Source of the DNA: Desulfobulbaceae bacterium
Lineage (GTDB): Bacteria > Desulfobacterota > Desulfobulbia > Desulfobulbales > Desulfobulbaceae
DNA: 11,758 nt
Direction of reading: 5' to 3'
NCBI GenBank assembly: GCA_026986885.1
Contig: JALSNT010000288.1
Coordinates: forward strand, 1-11,758
In this document: piece after piece, positions 1 to 6,740 of the stretch
How positions within the stretch are numbered: position 1 is the first letter of the stretch
Layout of the letters: each line of letters begins with the position of its first letter
Made by a program: the position numbers and the translations under genes
Notes under the pieces: generated by a model
Told to the model about the DNA's origin: nothing
The model's input: only the letters and a program-made list of their open reading frames with translations
Databases searched by the model: none

Positions 1-2
1 CG

Positions 3-179
3 ATCGCGCCTGCCCGCATAACGGACTATAGCGAACAGACGCGCTTGCGCAAATATGACGCGGCTGTAAGCAGTTACAGGTTTGAGGTAATGAAAACGCA
101 TAGTTATTTGCCCTGTGAGGAGTTACGGTCGATCTTCATACGTTGTTGGGGTTGTAACCCGAACAGCCCTGCCGGATAA
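3..179 (+). other. Unidentified open reading frame, possible 3' end of a gene
   Basis: The third plus frame stays open from the window edge to a TAA at 177-179, giving 58 codons with no obligatory start. The residues include a small Cys-rich patch near the end (CWGCNPN). I recognise no domain. An open frame of this length occurs by chance several percent of the time, so it may be the tail of a gene entering from the left or mere noise. The stretch also holds two small perfect inverted repeats: CTGTAA/TTACAG around a 4-base loop at 64-79, and GGGTT/AACCC at 149-160. Both would be odd inside a conserved gene and weaken the coding reading. Confidence 0.2.
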
Positions 180-208
180 AAAAAAACAGGCGCCCATGGT
201 GATGGGCG
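178..208 (-). terminator. Rho-independent terminator, leftward
   Basis: On the minus strand a 7-bp perfect stem (CGCCCAT / ATGGGCG, 191-197 and 202-208) with a 4-base loop is followed after four bases by nine consecutive T (complement of the A run 178-186). This is a classic intrinsic terminator for leftward transcription. It lies almost 400 bases past the pcnB stop, so it ends either a long pcnB 3' tail or an unseen small RNA. On the plus strand no T tract follows the stem. Confidence 0.7.
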
Positions 209-316
209 AACCATTCGTATCTTAATATTTATTTTCGTGTTTTTTGTGGCAGAAAGTAAACTCGAAATTCAAATATCGAAATCCGAAACAAATTCCAAGT
301 AAGCGTCATATTTATT

Positions 317-346
317 GGTTCCACCACGCCCATGGCGTGGTGAACC
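317..346. repeat. Long inverted repeat with one-base bulge
   Basis: GGTT-C-CACCACGCC (317-330) is complementary to GGCGTGGTGAACC (334-346), with a CAT loop and one unpaired C in the left arm. That makes 13 base pairs, strong enough to fold in RNA or extrude in DNA. Neither side has a T tract, so it is not an intrinsic terminator. The core CGCCCATGG also occurs in the terminator at 191-199. Confidence 0.6.
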
Positions 347-351
347 GTAAT

Positions 352-366
352 CAGCGTATCACGCTG
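352..366. repeat. Short inverted repeat
   Basis: CAGCGT and ACGCTG are perfect 6-base arms around the triplet ATC. The repeat starts only six bases after the larger hairpin at 317-346, so the two could stack as neighbouring stem-loops in one transcript. Confidence 0.4.
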
Positions 367-466
367 CATCCGTCTCAAAAATTTCCTGATAAACAGGTAA
401 GGATTTTTTCCCTGACAGTCGCTATAAATGAAGGCTTGATGAAATAGAATCACCATGCACTACAAA

Positions 467-506
467 GGCGCGGAGCGCCGGGAAAAACGTTCACCGCAGA
501 GCGGTG
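467..506. repeat. Pair of triplet-loop hairpin units
   Basis: Two similar units begin 25 bases apart. The first is GGCGC-GGA-GCGCC (467-479) and the second CACCGC-AGA-GCGGTG (492-506). Each has perfect arms, a three-base purine loop and a following purine-rich tail of the type GGGAAAAAC or GAACGAGAAT. The resemblance suggests two diverged copies of one short intergenic repeat with compensatory changes in the stems. From memory, similar 'CCGCAGAG...' strings are common between genes of uncultured deltaproteobacteria; this was not checked. Confidence 0.5.
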
Positions 507-572
507 GAACGAGAATAAAGAAAACGCACGATTTTTGATTAAAAAGAGAAAAAAATCCCGGAAAGTGCAATA

Positions 573-598
573 GTTATCAACACCTGAATTCAGATAAC
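573..598. repeat. Inverted repeat just past the pcnB stop
   Basis: GTTATC (573-578) and GATAAC (593-598) are complementary, and inside them lies the palindrome CTGAATTCAG (584-593), so two mutually exclusive stems are possible. On the minus strand it starts only three bases after the pcnB stop codon, and a T-rich stretch (complement of 541-556) follows about 17 bases later. It could weakly terminate or stabilise the pcnB 3' end, but the gap to the T tract is too long for a textbook terminator. Confidence 0.35.
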
Positions 599-600
599 AA

Positions 601-1974
601 TCACAGAGATGAAATGCGGCCGGAACGTAGACCGAACACACCACCTTTTCGTTCTGAAAAAGAGGGATTCCCACCCCGAACACCTCGACCGCCTCTACTT
701 GAGTTTATCTTCATCCGGATGTCATCGCTGCCCTTGTCGGCATCCGCAAACAGTGCCGTGGGGGCGGCCGTACCGCCCTGTGCCTCTGCAATCAGTGCGG
801 AAAATCGATTGCAATCCTTAAAATAACTTTTGCGTTTCAACCATTTCGGCCAACTGTTTTGCTGTTGACAGCGATAAAAATTCGGCATGTTGACAAAAAG
901 TGTTGTCATGGCCTCCTTAATGGCCCGTTTAATATTAAACCGACCGCAGATACCGGCGTCAAGGCTTTGCCGAACATCATGAAAAAGTTGCCGGTACCCC
1001 CCGCCTTTCAAATCACGTTGCAACAGATCGAGTTGCCGTTCCATCCAGGGGTACAAGAGGAGCGCCAGCAACATATAATCGGGCAGGTGGATGGATTTTT
1101 TCCGGCCGCTTTGATGCAAGCGGTCGATCACGGCAAGAATAGCCAGTAATTCGGCAGTAACATCCTCGTCCGCAGGCTGATCATAGAAGGGAAAGATGGA
1201 GAAGAAGACCCGACTTTTCAGACAGAGCTCACCCCAGGGCCGACTGTATCCTGAAACCAAATCCTTTAAAATTTCATCACGGATACGCGATGGGGGGCAG
1301 AGATTAAGCTTGTCGCGATGGGCAACAATGGCGCGAAAGCTGGCCTTATCAATAGTAAAACCAGTGCGGGCCGCATGACGGACAGCACGCAGAATACGAA
1401 CGGGATCACGGGTAATACGGACATCGGGGTCGCCGACGATACGCACAATTCCATTATTTAAATCATCCACGCCACCGACATAGTCAATAATCGTATTGTT
1501 TTCTATCTCAAAAAACAGGGAATTGATTGTCAGGTCACGACGAAAAGCATCCTCTTCCAAGGTGCCGAAGGTATTGTTTGCCGGCAACACCTGGGTGTCT
1601 TCCAGGCCATACTCACTCTGGGAGCGGAGGGTGGAAACCTCTATAATTTTATTTCCCCGGAAAAAGACCTGGACTAAACGAAATCGACGGCCAATGGTCC
1701 GGCTGTTACGAAACAGTCTTCGGAGCTGACCCGGCCGGGCATTGGTGGAGATATCAAAATCTTTCGGCTTCCTGCCAAGATAGAGATCTCGGACACCGCC
1801 GCCGACGAGATATCCTGAAAATCCTGCATCGCGGAGACGATAGAGAACTTTCAAGGCCTCTCTGTCCAGATCGCCGGGGCGTATGGGATGATCGTCCTCG
1901 GTAAAAACGGTCGCCTTAATCTCAGGTGTCACCTGCCTTCCCTGCTCGTAATCGAGTAAATGACCGGGCACCAT
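601..1974 (-). CDS. pcnB: PcnB-type poly(A) polymerase / tRNA nucleotidyltransferase family
   Basis: Predicted cytoplasmic nucleotidyltransferase that adds A residues to RNA 3' ends and so marks them for decay. In the 457-residue product the class II nucleotidyltransferase core is clear: GGGVRD (58-63), then the metal-binding pair in KDFD (D72, D74), IGRRFRLV (94-101), FRRDLTINSL (144-153) and RDPVRILRAVR (189-199). The lead-in 'ALKVLYRLRDAGFSGYLVGGG' style and IGRRFRL favour PcnB over CCA-adding enzyme, though motifs alone do not prove specificity. The last ~35 residues are rich in Gly and Arg (SSRGGRGVRGGNPS) and may bind RNA, as basic PcnB tails do. I chose the ATG at 1974 because GGAG lies 8 bases upstream; an ATG at 2001 adds nine residues but lacks a ribosome binding site. 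It lies 66 bases after the nitronate monooxygenase gene, probably in the same transcript. Confidence 0.88.
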   Translation of the reverse strand: MVPGHLLDYEQGRQVTPEIKATVFTEDDHPIRPGDLDREALKVLYRLRDAGFSGYLVGGGVRDLYLGRKPKDFDISTNARPGQLRRLFRNSRTIGRRFRLVQVFFRGNKIIEVSTLRSQSEYGLEDTQVLPANNTFGTLEEDAFRRDLTINSLFFEIENNTIIDYVGGVDDLNNGIVRIVGDPDVRITRDPVRILRAVRHAARTGFTIDKASFRAIVAHRDKLNLCPPSRIRDEILKDLVSGYSRPWGELCLKSRVFFSIFPFYDQPADEDVTAELLAILAVIDRLHQSGRKKSIHLPDYMLLALLLYPWMERQLDLLQRDLKGGGYRQLFHDVRQSLDAGICGRFNIKRAIKEAMTTLFVNMPNFYRCQQQNSWPKWLKRKSYFKDCNRFSALIAEAQGGTAAPTALFADADKGSDDIRMKINSSRGGRGVRGGNPSFSERKGGVFGLRSGRISSL

Positions 1975-2040
1975 CACACCTTCTCCGCCTTCATCGGCCA
2001 TAGCATATCTACAGCCCCAACCAGTTCCACCCGGCAGACA

Positions 2041-3009
2041 TCATTCATCTTCCTTATAAACGGATTCCGCCTGGCTGACAAAACGGTCAAAAATCTCCCG
2101 CACAGGGAGAATTTCGTCCATCTTCCAGGTATTGGCCCCGGAAAATACCAGACCGTTTTCCACATCGCCGGTACAGGAGGCGGTTAACCGATCATTAATG
2201 CAATATTTATACGAGCATTTCTTAAGACACTTAAACTTGCATTTGGGAGCCGAAACATCCTCGCCTCGTTCCATCTGCTCGATAAAATGGGTTTTAATGG
2301 CCCTTCCCGGCATACCGACAGGGGATTGCACAAGGATGATATCCTCTTTTTTGGCCTTTAAATAGGTTTCTTTAAATTCTTGCGAAACAGAACATTCCTC
2401 ACTCAAGACAAAACGTGAGGCGATCTGAATGCCGTCAGCCCCAAATTTATCCATAATCTCAGCCATTTCAAAACCATTGGTGATTCCACCTGCAGCAATA
2501 AGCGGTACCTTGGAAACAACCTTACGGATGGCTGGAAAAATATCCCGCAACAACTTATCCGTACCCAGATGACCACCGGCCTCCGCCGCTTCAACGATAA
2601 TGGCGGCGGCGCCTAATTTTTCAGCAAGACGGGCAAAAGAGGGAGAGGAAACTATTGAGACGATCGGAATATTGTGTTTTTTGCCGATTTTAAAAATATC
2701 CCTGGAAAAACCGGCACCGGTAATAATCATGTCTGCCCCGGCTTCAATCGAGCCCATGACAAGCTCGTAAAAATCCTTCATTGCATACATTATATTAACG
2801 GCAATGATTCCATCCGTGGCTTTTTTCGCTTTGCGGATATCCTCCTTCAGTTCGGGAACGGGTATACCCGACCCCCCTATGGTACCGATGCCGCCACATT
2901 CAGCGACAGGAACGGCAAGAGTTGATGTCGACACCCGCACCGACATTCCTCCCTGGATAAGAGGTATGCGGGCAACAAAGGAACCGATTTTAAGTTCTGG
3001 AAGCTTCAT
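2041..3009 (-). CDS. Nitronate monooxygenase-like FMN flavoenzyme with Cys-rich C-terminal segment
   Basis: A 322-residue TIM-barrel flavoprotein of the NPD / nitronate monooxygenase family, which oxidises alkyl nitronates; related folds include the enoyl reductase FabK. Visible motifs are IPLIQGGMS (15-23), AAEAGGHLG (141-149) with the conserved His147 of the family, IAAGGI (171-176) and the FMN-phosphate segment GADGIQIASRF (190-200). Residues 257-279 hold five Cys (C257, C261, C265, C270, C279) spaced x3, x3, x4, x8. The true substrate is unknown; in a presumed anaerobe an oxygenase role is doubtful, and a reductase or enoyl-ACP reductase role is possible. The ATG at 3009 starts directly before the conserved barrel. 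A TTG 87 bases upstream would add an unconserved stretch. The upstream AAGTGA is a poor ribosome binding site. The gene is first in a leftward pair with pcnB and is transcribed from a strong extended -10 promoter. Confidence 0.82.
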   Translation of the reverse strand: MKLPELKIGSFVARIPLIQGGMSVRVSTSTLAVPVAECGGIGTIGGSGIPVPELKEDIRKAKKATDGIIAVNIMYAMKDFYELVMGSIEAGADMIITGAGFSRDIFKIGKKHNIPIVSIVSSPSFARLAEKLGAAAIIVEAAEAGGHLGTDKLLRDIFPAIRKVVSKVPLIAAGGITNGFEMAEIMDKFGADGIQIASRFVLSEECSVSQEFKETYLKAKKEDIILVQSPVGMPGRAIKTHFIEQMERGEDVSAPKCKFKCLKKCSYKYCINDRLTASCTGDVENGLVFSGANTWKMDEILPVREIFDRFVSQAESVYKEDE

Positions 3010-3111
3010 GCATTTCACTTTAGGCAACGGGAAAACGGACTGACTGATAATGCCCTGCCCCGATGTGTTTGTCAATAACGGACAACTATATTTCAACAGC
3101 CAAAAACATAA

Positions 3112-3125
3112 AAAAAGTTATTATA
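3112..3125 (-). promoter_or_regulatory. Extended -10 promoter for the nitronate monooxygenase-pcnB unit
   Basis: On the minus strand a perfect TATAAT (complement of 3120-3125) is preceded by TGG, forming the extended -10 pattern TGnTATAAT. No good -35 hexamer lies 17 bases upstream, which extended -10 promoters tolerate. Predicted transcription starts near 3112, leaving about 100 bases of leader before the ATG at 3009. This also argues against the TTG at 3096, which would be only about 16 bases from the 5' end. Confidence 0.5.
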
Positions 3126-3146
3126 CCATATAAATTCCACATCGGC

Positions 3147-3176
3147 TTGACTTTTCACCTATTTTCCGGGTAAATT
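3147..3176 (+). promoter_or_regulatory. Sigma-70-like promoter for hisS-aspS
   Basis: TTGACT (3147-3152) and TAAATT (3171-3176) are separated by 18 bases, a plausible housekeeping promoter. Transcription would start near 3183, about 78 bases before the hisS GTG. It sits back to back with the leftward extended -10 at 3120-3125, so the two polymerases may compete. I see no T-box or leader terminator in the short 5' region. Confidence 0.5.
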
Positions 3177-3261
3177 TATATTTTTTTTATTGTGGAATGA
3201 CGGCGGGCATGCAAAAATTAAATCTTTGCCCCAAATCCATAAACAGCAAGGAGAAATAACA

Positions 3262-4536
3262 GTGAAAATCAAAGCCGTTAACGGCTTTAAAGATATTCTG
3301 CCGGAGGATGCTCTTCGCAGGCAGCTGATCGAACAGACCGCCCGTGATATCTTCGCCCGCTTCGGTATGCGGGAAATCCGAACTCCCATCCTGGAGAAAA
3401 CAGAACTCTTCGCCCGTTCGATCGGCGAGGCGACGGATATCGTCGAAAAGGAGATGTATACCTTTGCCGACAAGGGCATCACCATGCGGCCGGAGGCCAC
3501 CGCTTCCATCCTGCGGGCCTTTATTGAACATGGGATGCATGTCCGGCAGCCTGTCCAGCGTCTCTATACCATCGGCCCCATGTTCCGGCACGAGCGCCCG
3601 CAAAAGGGCAGACTGCGGCAGTTTCACCAGATGGACGTGGAGGTGATAGGAGCTACCGAGCCACAGGTGGACGCCGAGTTAATGGCCATGGGCCAGTTGC
3701 TGCTGGATACCCTCGACATTGACGTCAGCCTGGAAATCAACTCCCTGGGATGCCCTGTCTGCCGTCCGGAATTTCGCAAAAAACTGATCAGCTACCTTGA
3801 GCAACAACGGCAGTCTCTTTGCTCAGACTGCCGTCGGCGTCTGCAGCTCAATCCGCTCCGGGTGCTGGATTGTAAAAACAAAACCTGCAGAGAGCTGGTC
3901 AAGGACGCGCCATCAATCCTGGAGGCACTCTGTCCTGACTGTGATGATCATTTTACAGCCGTCAAACATGCCCTGGATTCTCTGGGGGTAGCGTACAGGG
4001 AAAATCGTTTCATGGTGCGCGGGCTTGACTATTATACCCGAACCACCTTTGAATTTATCACGGATGCGCTCGGCGCCCAGGCGGCTGTCGGTGCCGGCGG
4101 CCGCTACGATGGACTTCTCAAAGAATTAGACGGCCCGGATCTTCCTGGTATCGGCTTTGCCCTGGGTGTGGAACGACTGGCGCTTCTCATGGAGCAGCAC
4201 CAGGGAAACTCTCCGTTCCTTCAGGTCAACGACCTCTTTGTTGCGGCCTTAGGGGCGGCAGCAACAACATACGCATCCAGACTGGTACATCTTTGCCGAA
4301 AAAACGGCCTTAAAGCGGCAATGGACTACAGCGGCCGCAGCCTCAAGGCCCAGATGAAGCAGGCGGGACGAGTCAACAGTCGTTTCACCCTGATTTTAGG
4401 CGACGAAGAACTCTCCCGCAAAGAAGCCGTATTACGCAACATGAAGAGCCGGGAACAGACCACATTTTCCCTGCAATCATCCATGAAGGAACAGGCTGAG
4501 CAGATCACCGCCCTTCTGGAAGACAACGACAACTGA
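3262..4536 (+). CDS. hisS: Histidyl-tRNA synthetase
   Basis: Class II aminoacyl-tRNA synthetase that charges tRNA-His in the cytoplasm. The 424-residue product matches the usual bacterial length. Motif 2 is FRHERPQKGRLRQFHQ (108-123), the histidine-specific motifs are RGLDYYTRTTFEF (253-265) and GAGGRYDGL (277-285), and motif 3 is GIGFALGVERLALL (296-309). The middle domain carries four Cys pairs (C164/C167, C187/C190, C204/C209, C224/C227), the pattern of a zinc-binding or zinc-ribbon-like insertion seen in many bacterial HisRS proteins; metal binding here is inferred. The C-terminal anticodon-binding domain starts near 325. The start is a GTG with AAGGAG (3248-3253) eight bases upstream; in-frame codons further upstream lack both a site and conservation. 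It is first in an operon-like pair with aspS, 87 bases downstream, an arrangement common in several bacterial phyla. Confidence 0.97.
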   Translation: MKIKAVNGFKDILPEDALRRQLIEQTARDIFARFGMREIRTPILEKTELFARSIGEATDIVEKEMYTFADKGITMRPEATASILRAFIEHGMHVRQPVQRLYTIGPMFRHERPQKGRLRQFHQMDVEVIGATEPQVDAELMAMGQLLLDTLDIDVSLEINSLGCPVCRPEFRKKLISYLEQQRQSLCSDCRRRLQLNPLRVLDCKNKTCRELVKDAPSILEALCPDCDDHFTAVKHALDSLGVAYRENRFMVRGLDYYTRTTFEFITDALGAQAAVGAGGRYDGLLKELDGPDLPGIGFALGVERLALLMEQHQGNSPFLQVNDLFVAALGAAATTYASRLVHLCRKNGLKAAMDYSGRSLKAQMKQAGRVNSRFTLILGDEELSRKEAVLRNMKSREQTTFSLQSSMKEQAEQITALLEDNDN

Positions 4537-4623
4537 CACCGGCAGAAGATTCTCCTGTCGACAACTTGCACAGACAACTCATCTTCCCTTCCCGGGACGA
4601 CTATTATTTGGAGCAGACCAACA

Positions 4624-6408
4624 ATGGATGCACTCGGCACACTTCAGCGTACACATAACTGCAATGAATTAGGCAAAGATCAACTTGGTGAAGAGGTTAC
4701 CCTCATGGGCTGGGTACTCAGACGTCGCGACCATGGCGGGGTCATCTTTATAGATCTCCGTGACCGCTGGGGAATAACCCAGGTTGTCTTTAATCCCGAG
4801 ATCAACAAAGACATTCACCTGAAGGCGCACAGGCTGCGCAGCGAATGGGTCCTTGCAGTTCGCGGCCGGGTCGAGGCCCGGCCAGACGACATGGCCAACC
4901 CCAAACTCGCCACCGGCGACATAGAAATCCTGGTCAGCGAACTGCGCATCTTAAATACCAGTGCAACCCCCCCTTTTCCACTGGACGAAGACGTCGACAT
5001 TTCAGACAACCTTCGTCTGCAATACCGCTATATCGACCTGCGTCGTCCCGAAATGGCAGCCAAACTCATCATGCGGCACAAGGCGGTTCAGGCGGTCCGT
5101 ACCTATTTAAGCGATAATAACTTTCTGGAAATCGAGACACCGGTACTCACCCGCTCCACCCCGGAAGGGGCGCGGGATTATCTGGTGCCCAGCCGGGTCA
5201 ATCCCGGTCGTTTTTATGCCCTTCCCCAGTCACCGCAACTCTTTAAACAGATGTTGATGATCTCAGGAATGGACCGATATTTTCAGGTGGTGAAATGCTT
5301 TCGTGATGAAGACCTGCGAGCCGACCGGCAGCCGGAATTCACCCAGATCGACATGGAGCTCAGCTTTGTCCACGAGGAAGAGATTATCACGATAACCGAG
5401 GGAATGATCAAGGCCCTGTTCGCCGCCACCCGCGGCATTGAGCTTGCCCCGCCCTTTGCCCGCATGACCTATGATGAAGCCATGCGCAGGTTCGGCACAG
5501 ACCGGCCCGACACCAGATTCGGCCTGGAACTGATCGACCTTACCGAGGATCTGCGCGGTTGCGGATTCAAGGTCTTTAACTCAATCATTGAAAAAGGCGG
5601 GGTCGTCAAGGCGATCAATGCCAGGGGCTGTGCGACTTTTTCCCGCAAGGACCTGGACGATCTCACTGAATATGCGGGCAGGTTCGGCGCTCGCGGCATG
5701 GCCTGGATAAAGATTAAAGAGGATGAGTGGCAATCGCCGATCACCAAATTTTTCAGCAAAGATGAGCTGGATGCCATGGGCAAGGCCCTGGATGCCCAAC
5801 CGGGCGATCTGATCCTTTTCGGCGCCGATAACCTGAATATCGTCCAACAGGTCCTGGCCGAGCTGCGCCTTGAACTGGCCCGGCGGCTTAATCTTGTTGA
5901 CGGTGATACTTTTAATTTTCTCTGGATCACCGACTTTCCACTGCTGGAATATGACCATGACCGGAAACGGCACACCGCCGTTCATCACCCGTTTACCGCC
6001 CCCAACGATGACCAGCTTGAGCTGCTGACAACGGATCCGGGTAAGGTGACAAGCCGGGCCTATGACCTGGTATTAAACGGCAACGAAATAGGCGGCGGCT
6101 CCATCCGCATCCACAGAAGAGATATTCAGGAAAAAGTCTTGCAGGCACTGGGAATCGAACACGAAGAGGCAGAAGAAAAATTCGGTTTTCTCCTGCGCGC
6201 CCTGGAACTCGGCGCCCCGCCCCATGGTGGTATCGCCTTTGGCGTCGACCGGCTGATGATGCTCCTCACCGGCTCCGACTCCATCCGCGACGTCATTGCC
6301 TTCCCCAAGACCCAGAAGGCAACCTGTCCGTTAACCGATGCCCCGGCGCCGGTTTCCAGAAAACAGCTGACCGAACTCTCTCTGCGGCCGGACTGGAAGG
6401 AAAGATAA
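4624..6408 (+). CDS. aspS: Aspartyl-tRNA synthetase, bacterial type, possibly non-discriminating
   Basis: A 594-residue class II synthetase of bacterial length. Order of parts: N-terminal OB-fold anticodon-binding domain (about 1-110), catalytic core with [11 protein letters not shown] (134-144) and the flexible-loop region [15 protein letters not shown] (177-191), motif 2 [18 protein letters not shown] (226-243), the bacterial GAD insertion (roughly 290-430) and motif 3 GIAFGVDR (536-543). It attaches Asp to tRNA-Asp. In the OB fold the segment RRRDHGG has His at residue 37, aligning with His31 of the Pseudomonas aeruginosa enzyme (recalled, not computed), which also charges tRNA-Asn. E. coli has Leu there. 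This favours a non-discriminating enzyme but is not proof. GGAG lies 10 bases before the ATG. It is transcribed with hisS and converges on the gene at 6503, with a tandem repeat filling the gap. Confidence 0.97.
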   Translation: MDALGTLQRTHNCNELGKDQLGEEVTLMGWVLRRRDHGGVIFIDLRDRWGITQVVFNPEINKDIHLKAHRLRSEWVLAVRGRVEARPDDMANPKLATGDIEILVSELRILNTSATPPFPLDEDVDISDNLRLQYRYIDLRRPEMAAKLIMRHKAVQAVRTYLSDNNFLEIETPVLTRSTPEGARDYLVPSRVNPGRFYALPQSPQLFKQMLMISGMDRYFQVVKCFRDEDLRADRQPEFTQIDMELSFVHEEEIITITEGMIKALFAATRGIELAPPFARMTYDEAMRRFGTDRPDTRFGLELIDLTEDLRGCGFKVFNSIIEKGGVVKAINARGCATFSRKDLDDLTEYAGRFGARGMAWIKIKEDEWQSPITKFFSKDELDAMGKALDAQPGDLILFGADNLNIVQQVLAELRLELARRLNLVDGDTFNFLWITDFPLLEYDHDRKRHTAVHHPFTAPNDDQLELLTTDPGKVTSRAYDLVLNGNEIGGGSIRIHRRDIQEKVLQALGIEHEEAEEKFGFLLRALELGAPPHGGIAFGVDRLMMLLTGSDSIRDVIAFPKTQKATCPLTDAPAPVSRKQLTELSLRPDWKER

Positions 6409-6420
6409 AGAGGTAACCGA

Positions 6421-6497
6421 CGATCAAGCGATCAAACGATCAAACGATCAAGCGTTTAAGTGTTCAAGCGTTTAAGCGTTTGATCGCTTAAACGTTT
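6421..6497. repeat. Tandem array of 8-base units forming an imperfect inverted repeat
   Basis: From 6421 the sequence can be cut every eight bases without a slip into nine units plus a partial tenth. The consensus is about CGNTYAAR: CGATCAAG, CGATCAAA twice, CGATCAAG, CGTTTAAG, TGTTCAAG, CGTTTAAG, CGTTTGAT, CGCTTAAA, CGTTT. The left half is the CGATCAA type, the right half the CGTTTAA type, so the halves are partly complementary: AAGCGATCAAACG (6427-6439) pairs perfectly with CGTTTGATCGCTT (6477-6489). It lies between converging stop codons (aspS at 6408, HMA gene at 6503), where a folded 3' end could act in both directions. There is no T tract of terminator length. Confidence 0.85.
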
Positions 6498-6502
6498 CTC
6501 CC

Positions 6503-6697
6503 TCATTCTACAACCCGGTATCCCTTACCCTCTATCGCCGCCCTGATAACCTCTATGGGTGCATTTCCTTCATAGGCGATCTCGCCCTTATCCAGCTCAA
6601 CCGCTACATTTCTGATGCCGTCAATTTCTTCCATGACTTTTCTGGCAGTTGCCGCACAGTGCGGGCATTTCATTCCTTGAACTTTTATAGTTGCCAT
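6503..6697 (-). CDS. Small heavy-metal-associated (HMA) domain protein, CopZ-like
   Basis: A 64-residue single-domain protein of the ferredoxin-like HMA fold, consistent with a cytoplasmic carrier of Cu(I) or another soft metal. The metal site is GMKCPHC (8-14), with C11 and C14 as ligands. The rest shows the expected pattern: a helix with the hydrophobic KVMEEIDGI, then NVAVELDKGEIAYEG, and a second helix up to the closing GYRVVE. The ATG at 6697 is preceded by GGAGG with a seven-base spacer, so the upstream extension to 6790 that would run into the neighbouring gene is not real. It is the last gene of the leftward block, 43 bases after the nitrilase-RfaE2 fusion. No copper ATPase or regulator is in the window, so its partner and metal are unknown. 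Confidence 0.88.
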   Translation of the reverse strand: MATIKVQGMKCPHCAATARKVMEEIDGIRNVAVELDKGEIAYEGNAPIEVIRAAIEGKGYRVVE

Positions 6698-6740
6698 AAT
6701 TTTTCCTCCGGCACTTCCCCGACAGAAATGCATCTCATAT

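Larger units (their letters stand above)
209..600. other. Gene-free intergenic region with hairpins and degenerate repeats
   Basis: These 392 bases downstream of pcnB contain no credible gene. From left to right they hold an AT-rich patch with CGAAATTC, CGAAATCC and CGAAAC in close succession (about 273-291), a long bulged hairpin (317-346), a 6-bp hairpin (352-366), two adjacent triplet-loop hairpins (467-479 and 492-506), an A-rich patch and an inverted repeat next to the pcnB stop (573-598). Two mutually overlapping frames of 67 and 75 codons run through the hairpins without a ribosome binding site or recognisable protein. Repeat-derived intergenic DNA is the simplest reading; a small RNA ending at the 178-208 terminator cannot be excluded. 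Confidence 0.6.

Noticed and set aside
1..101. Minus-strand frame starting at 101 and leaving the window
   Set aside because: Only 33 codons are visible, Arg-rich, with a poor ribosome site and no recognisable motif; it also competes with the plus frame 3-179.
229..456. Overlapping frames of 75 (minus) and 67 (plus, 244-447) codons
   Set aside because: They cross strong inverted repeats, overlap each other on opposite strands, have no ribosome binding site and resemble no family.
450..683. Minus-strand frame of 77 codons overlapping the pcnB 3' end
   Set aside because: It runs through hairpin repeats and overlaps pcnB out of phase; its composition is that of translated repeat DNA.
1975..2001. 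Nine-codon N-terminal extension of PcnB from the ATG at 2001
   Set aside because: No Shine-Dalgarno motif precedes it, whereas the ATG at 1974 has GGAG at eight bases. Not firmly excluded.
3010..3096. N-terminal extension of the nitronate monooxygenase from a TTG at 3096
   Set aside because: The added 29 residues are not part of the barrel fold, the start codon is weak and it lies too close to the predicted transcription start.
3177..3261. T-box or other riboswitch before hisS
   Set aside because: The leader is only about 80 bases and shows no specifier stem, T-box core or terminator.
5469..5975. 168-codon minus-strand frame inside aspS
   Set aside because: Antisense shadow of the aspS GAD and catalytic domains; low-complexity Ser/Arg composition.
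6421..6497. CRISPR array
   Set aside because: Units are eight bases, contiguous and without unique spacers; no cas genes are nearby.
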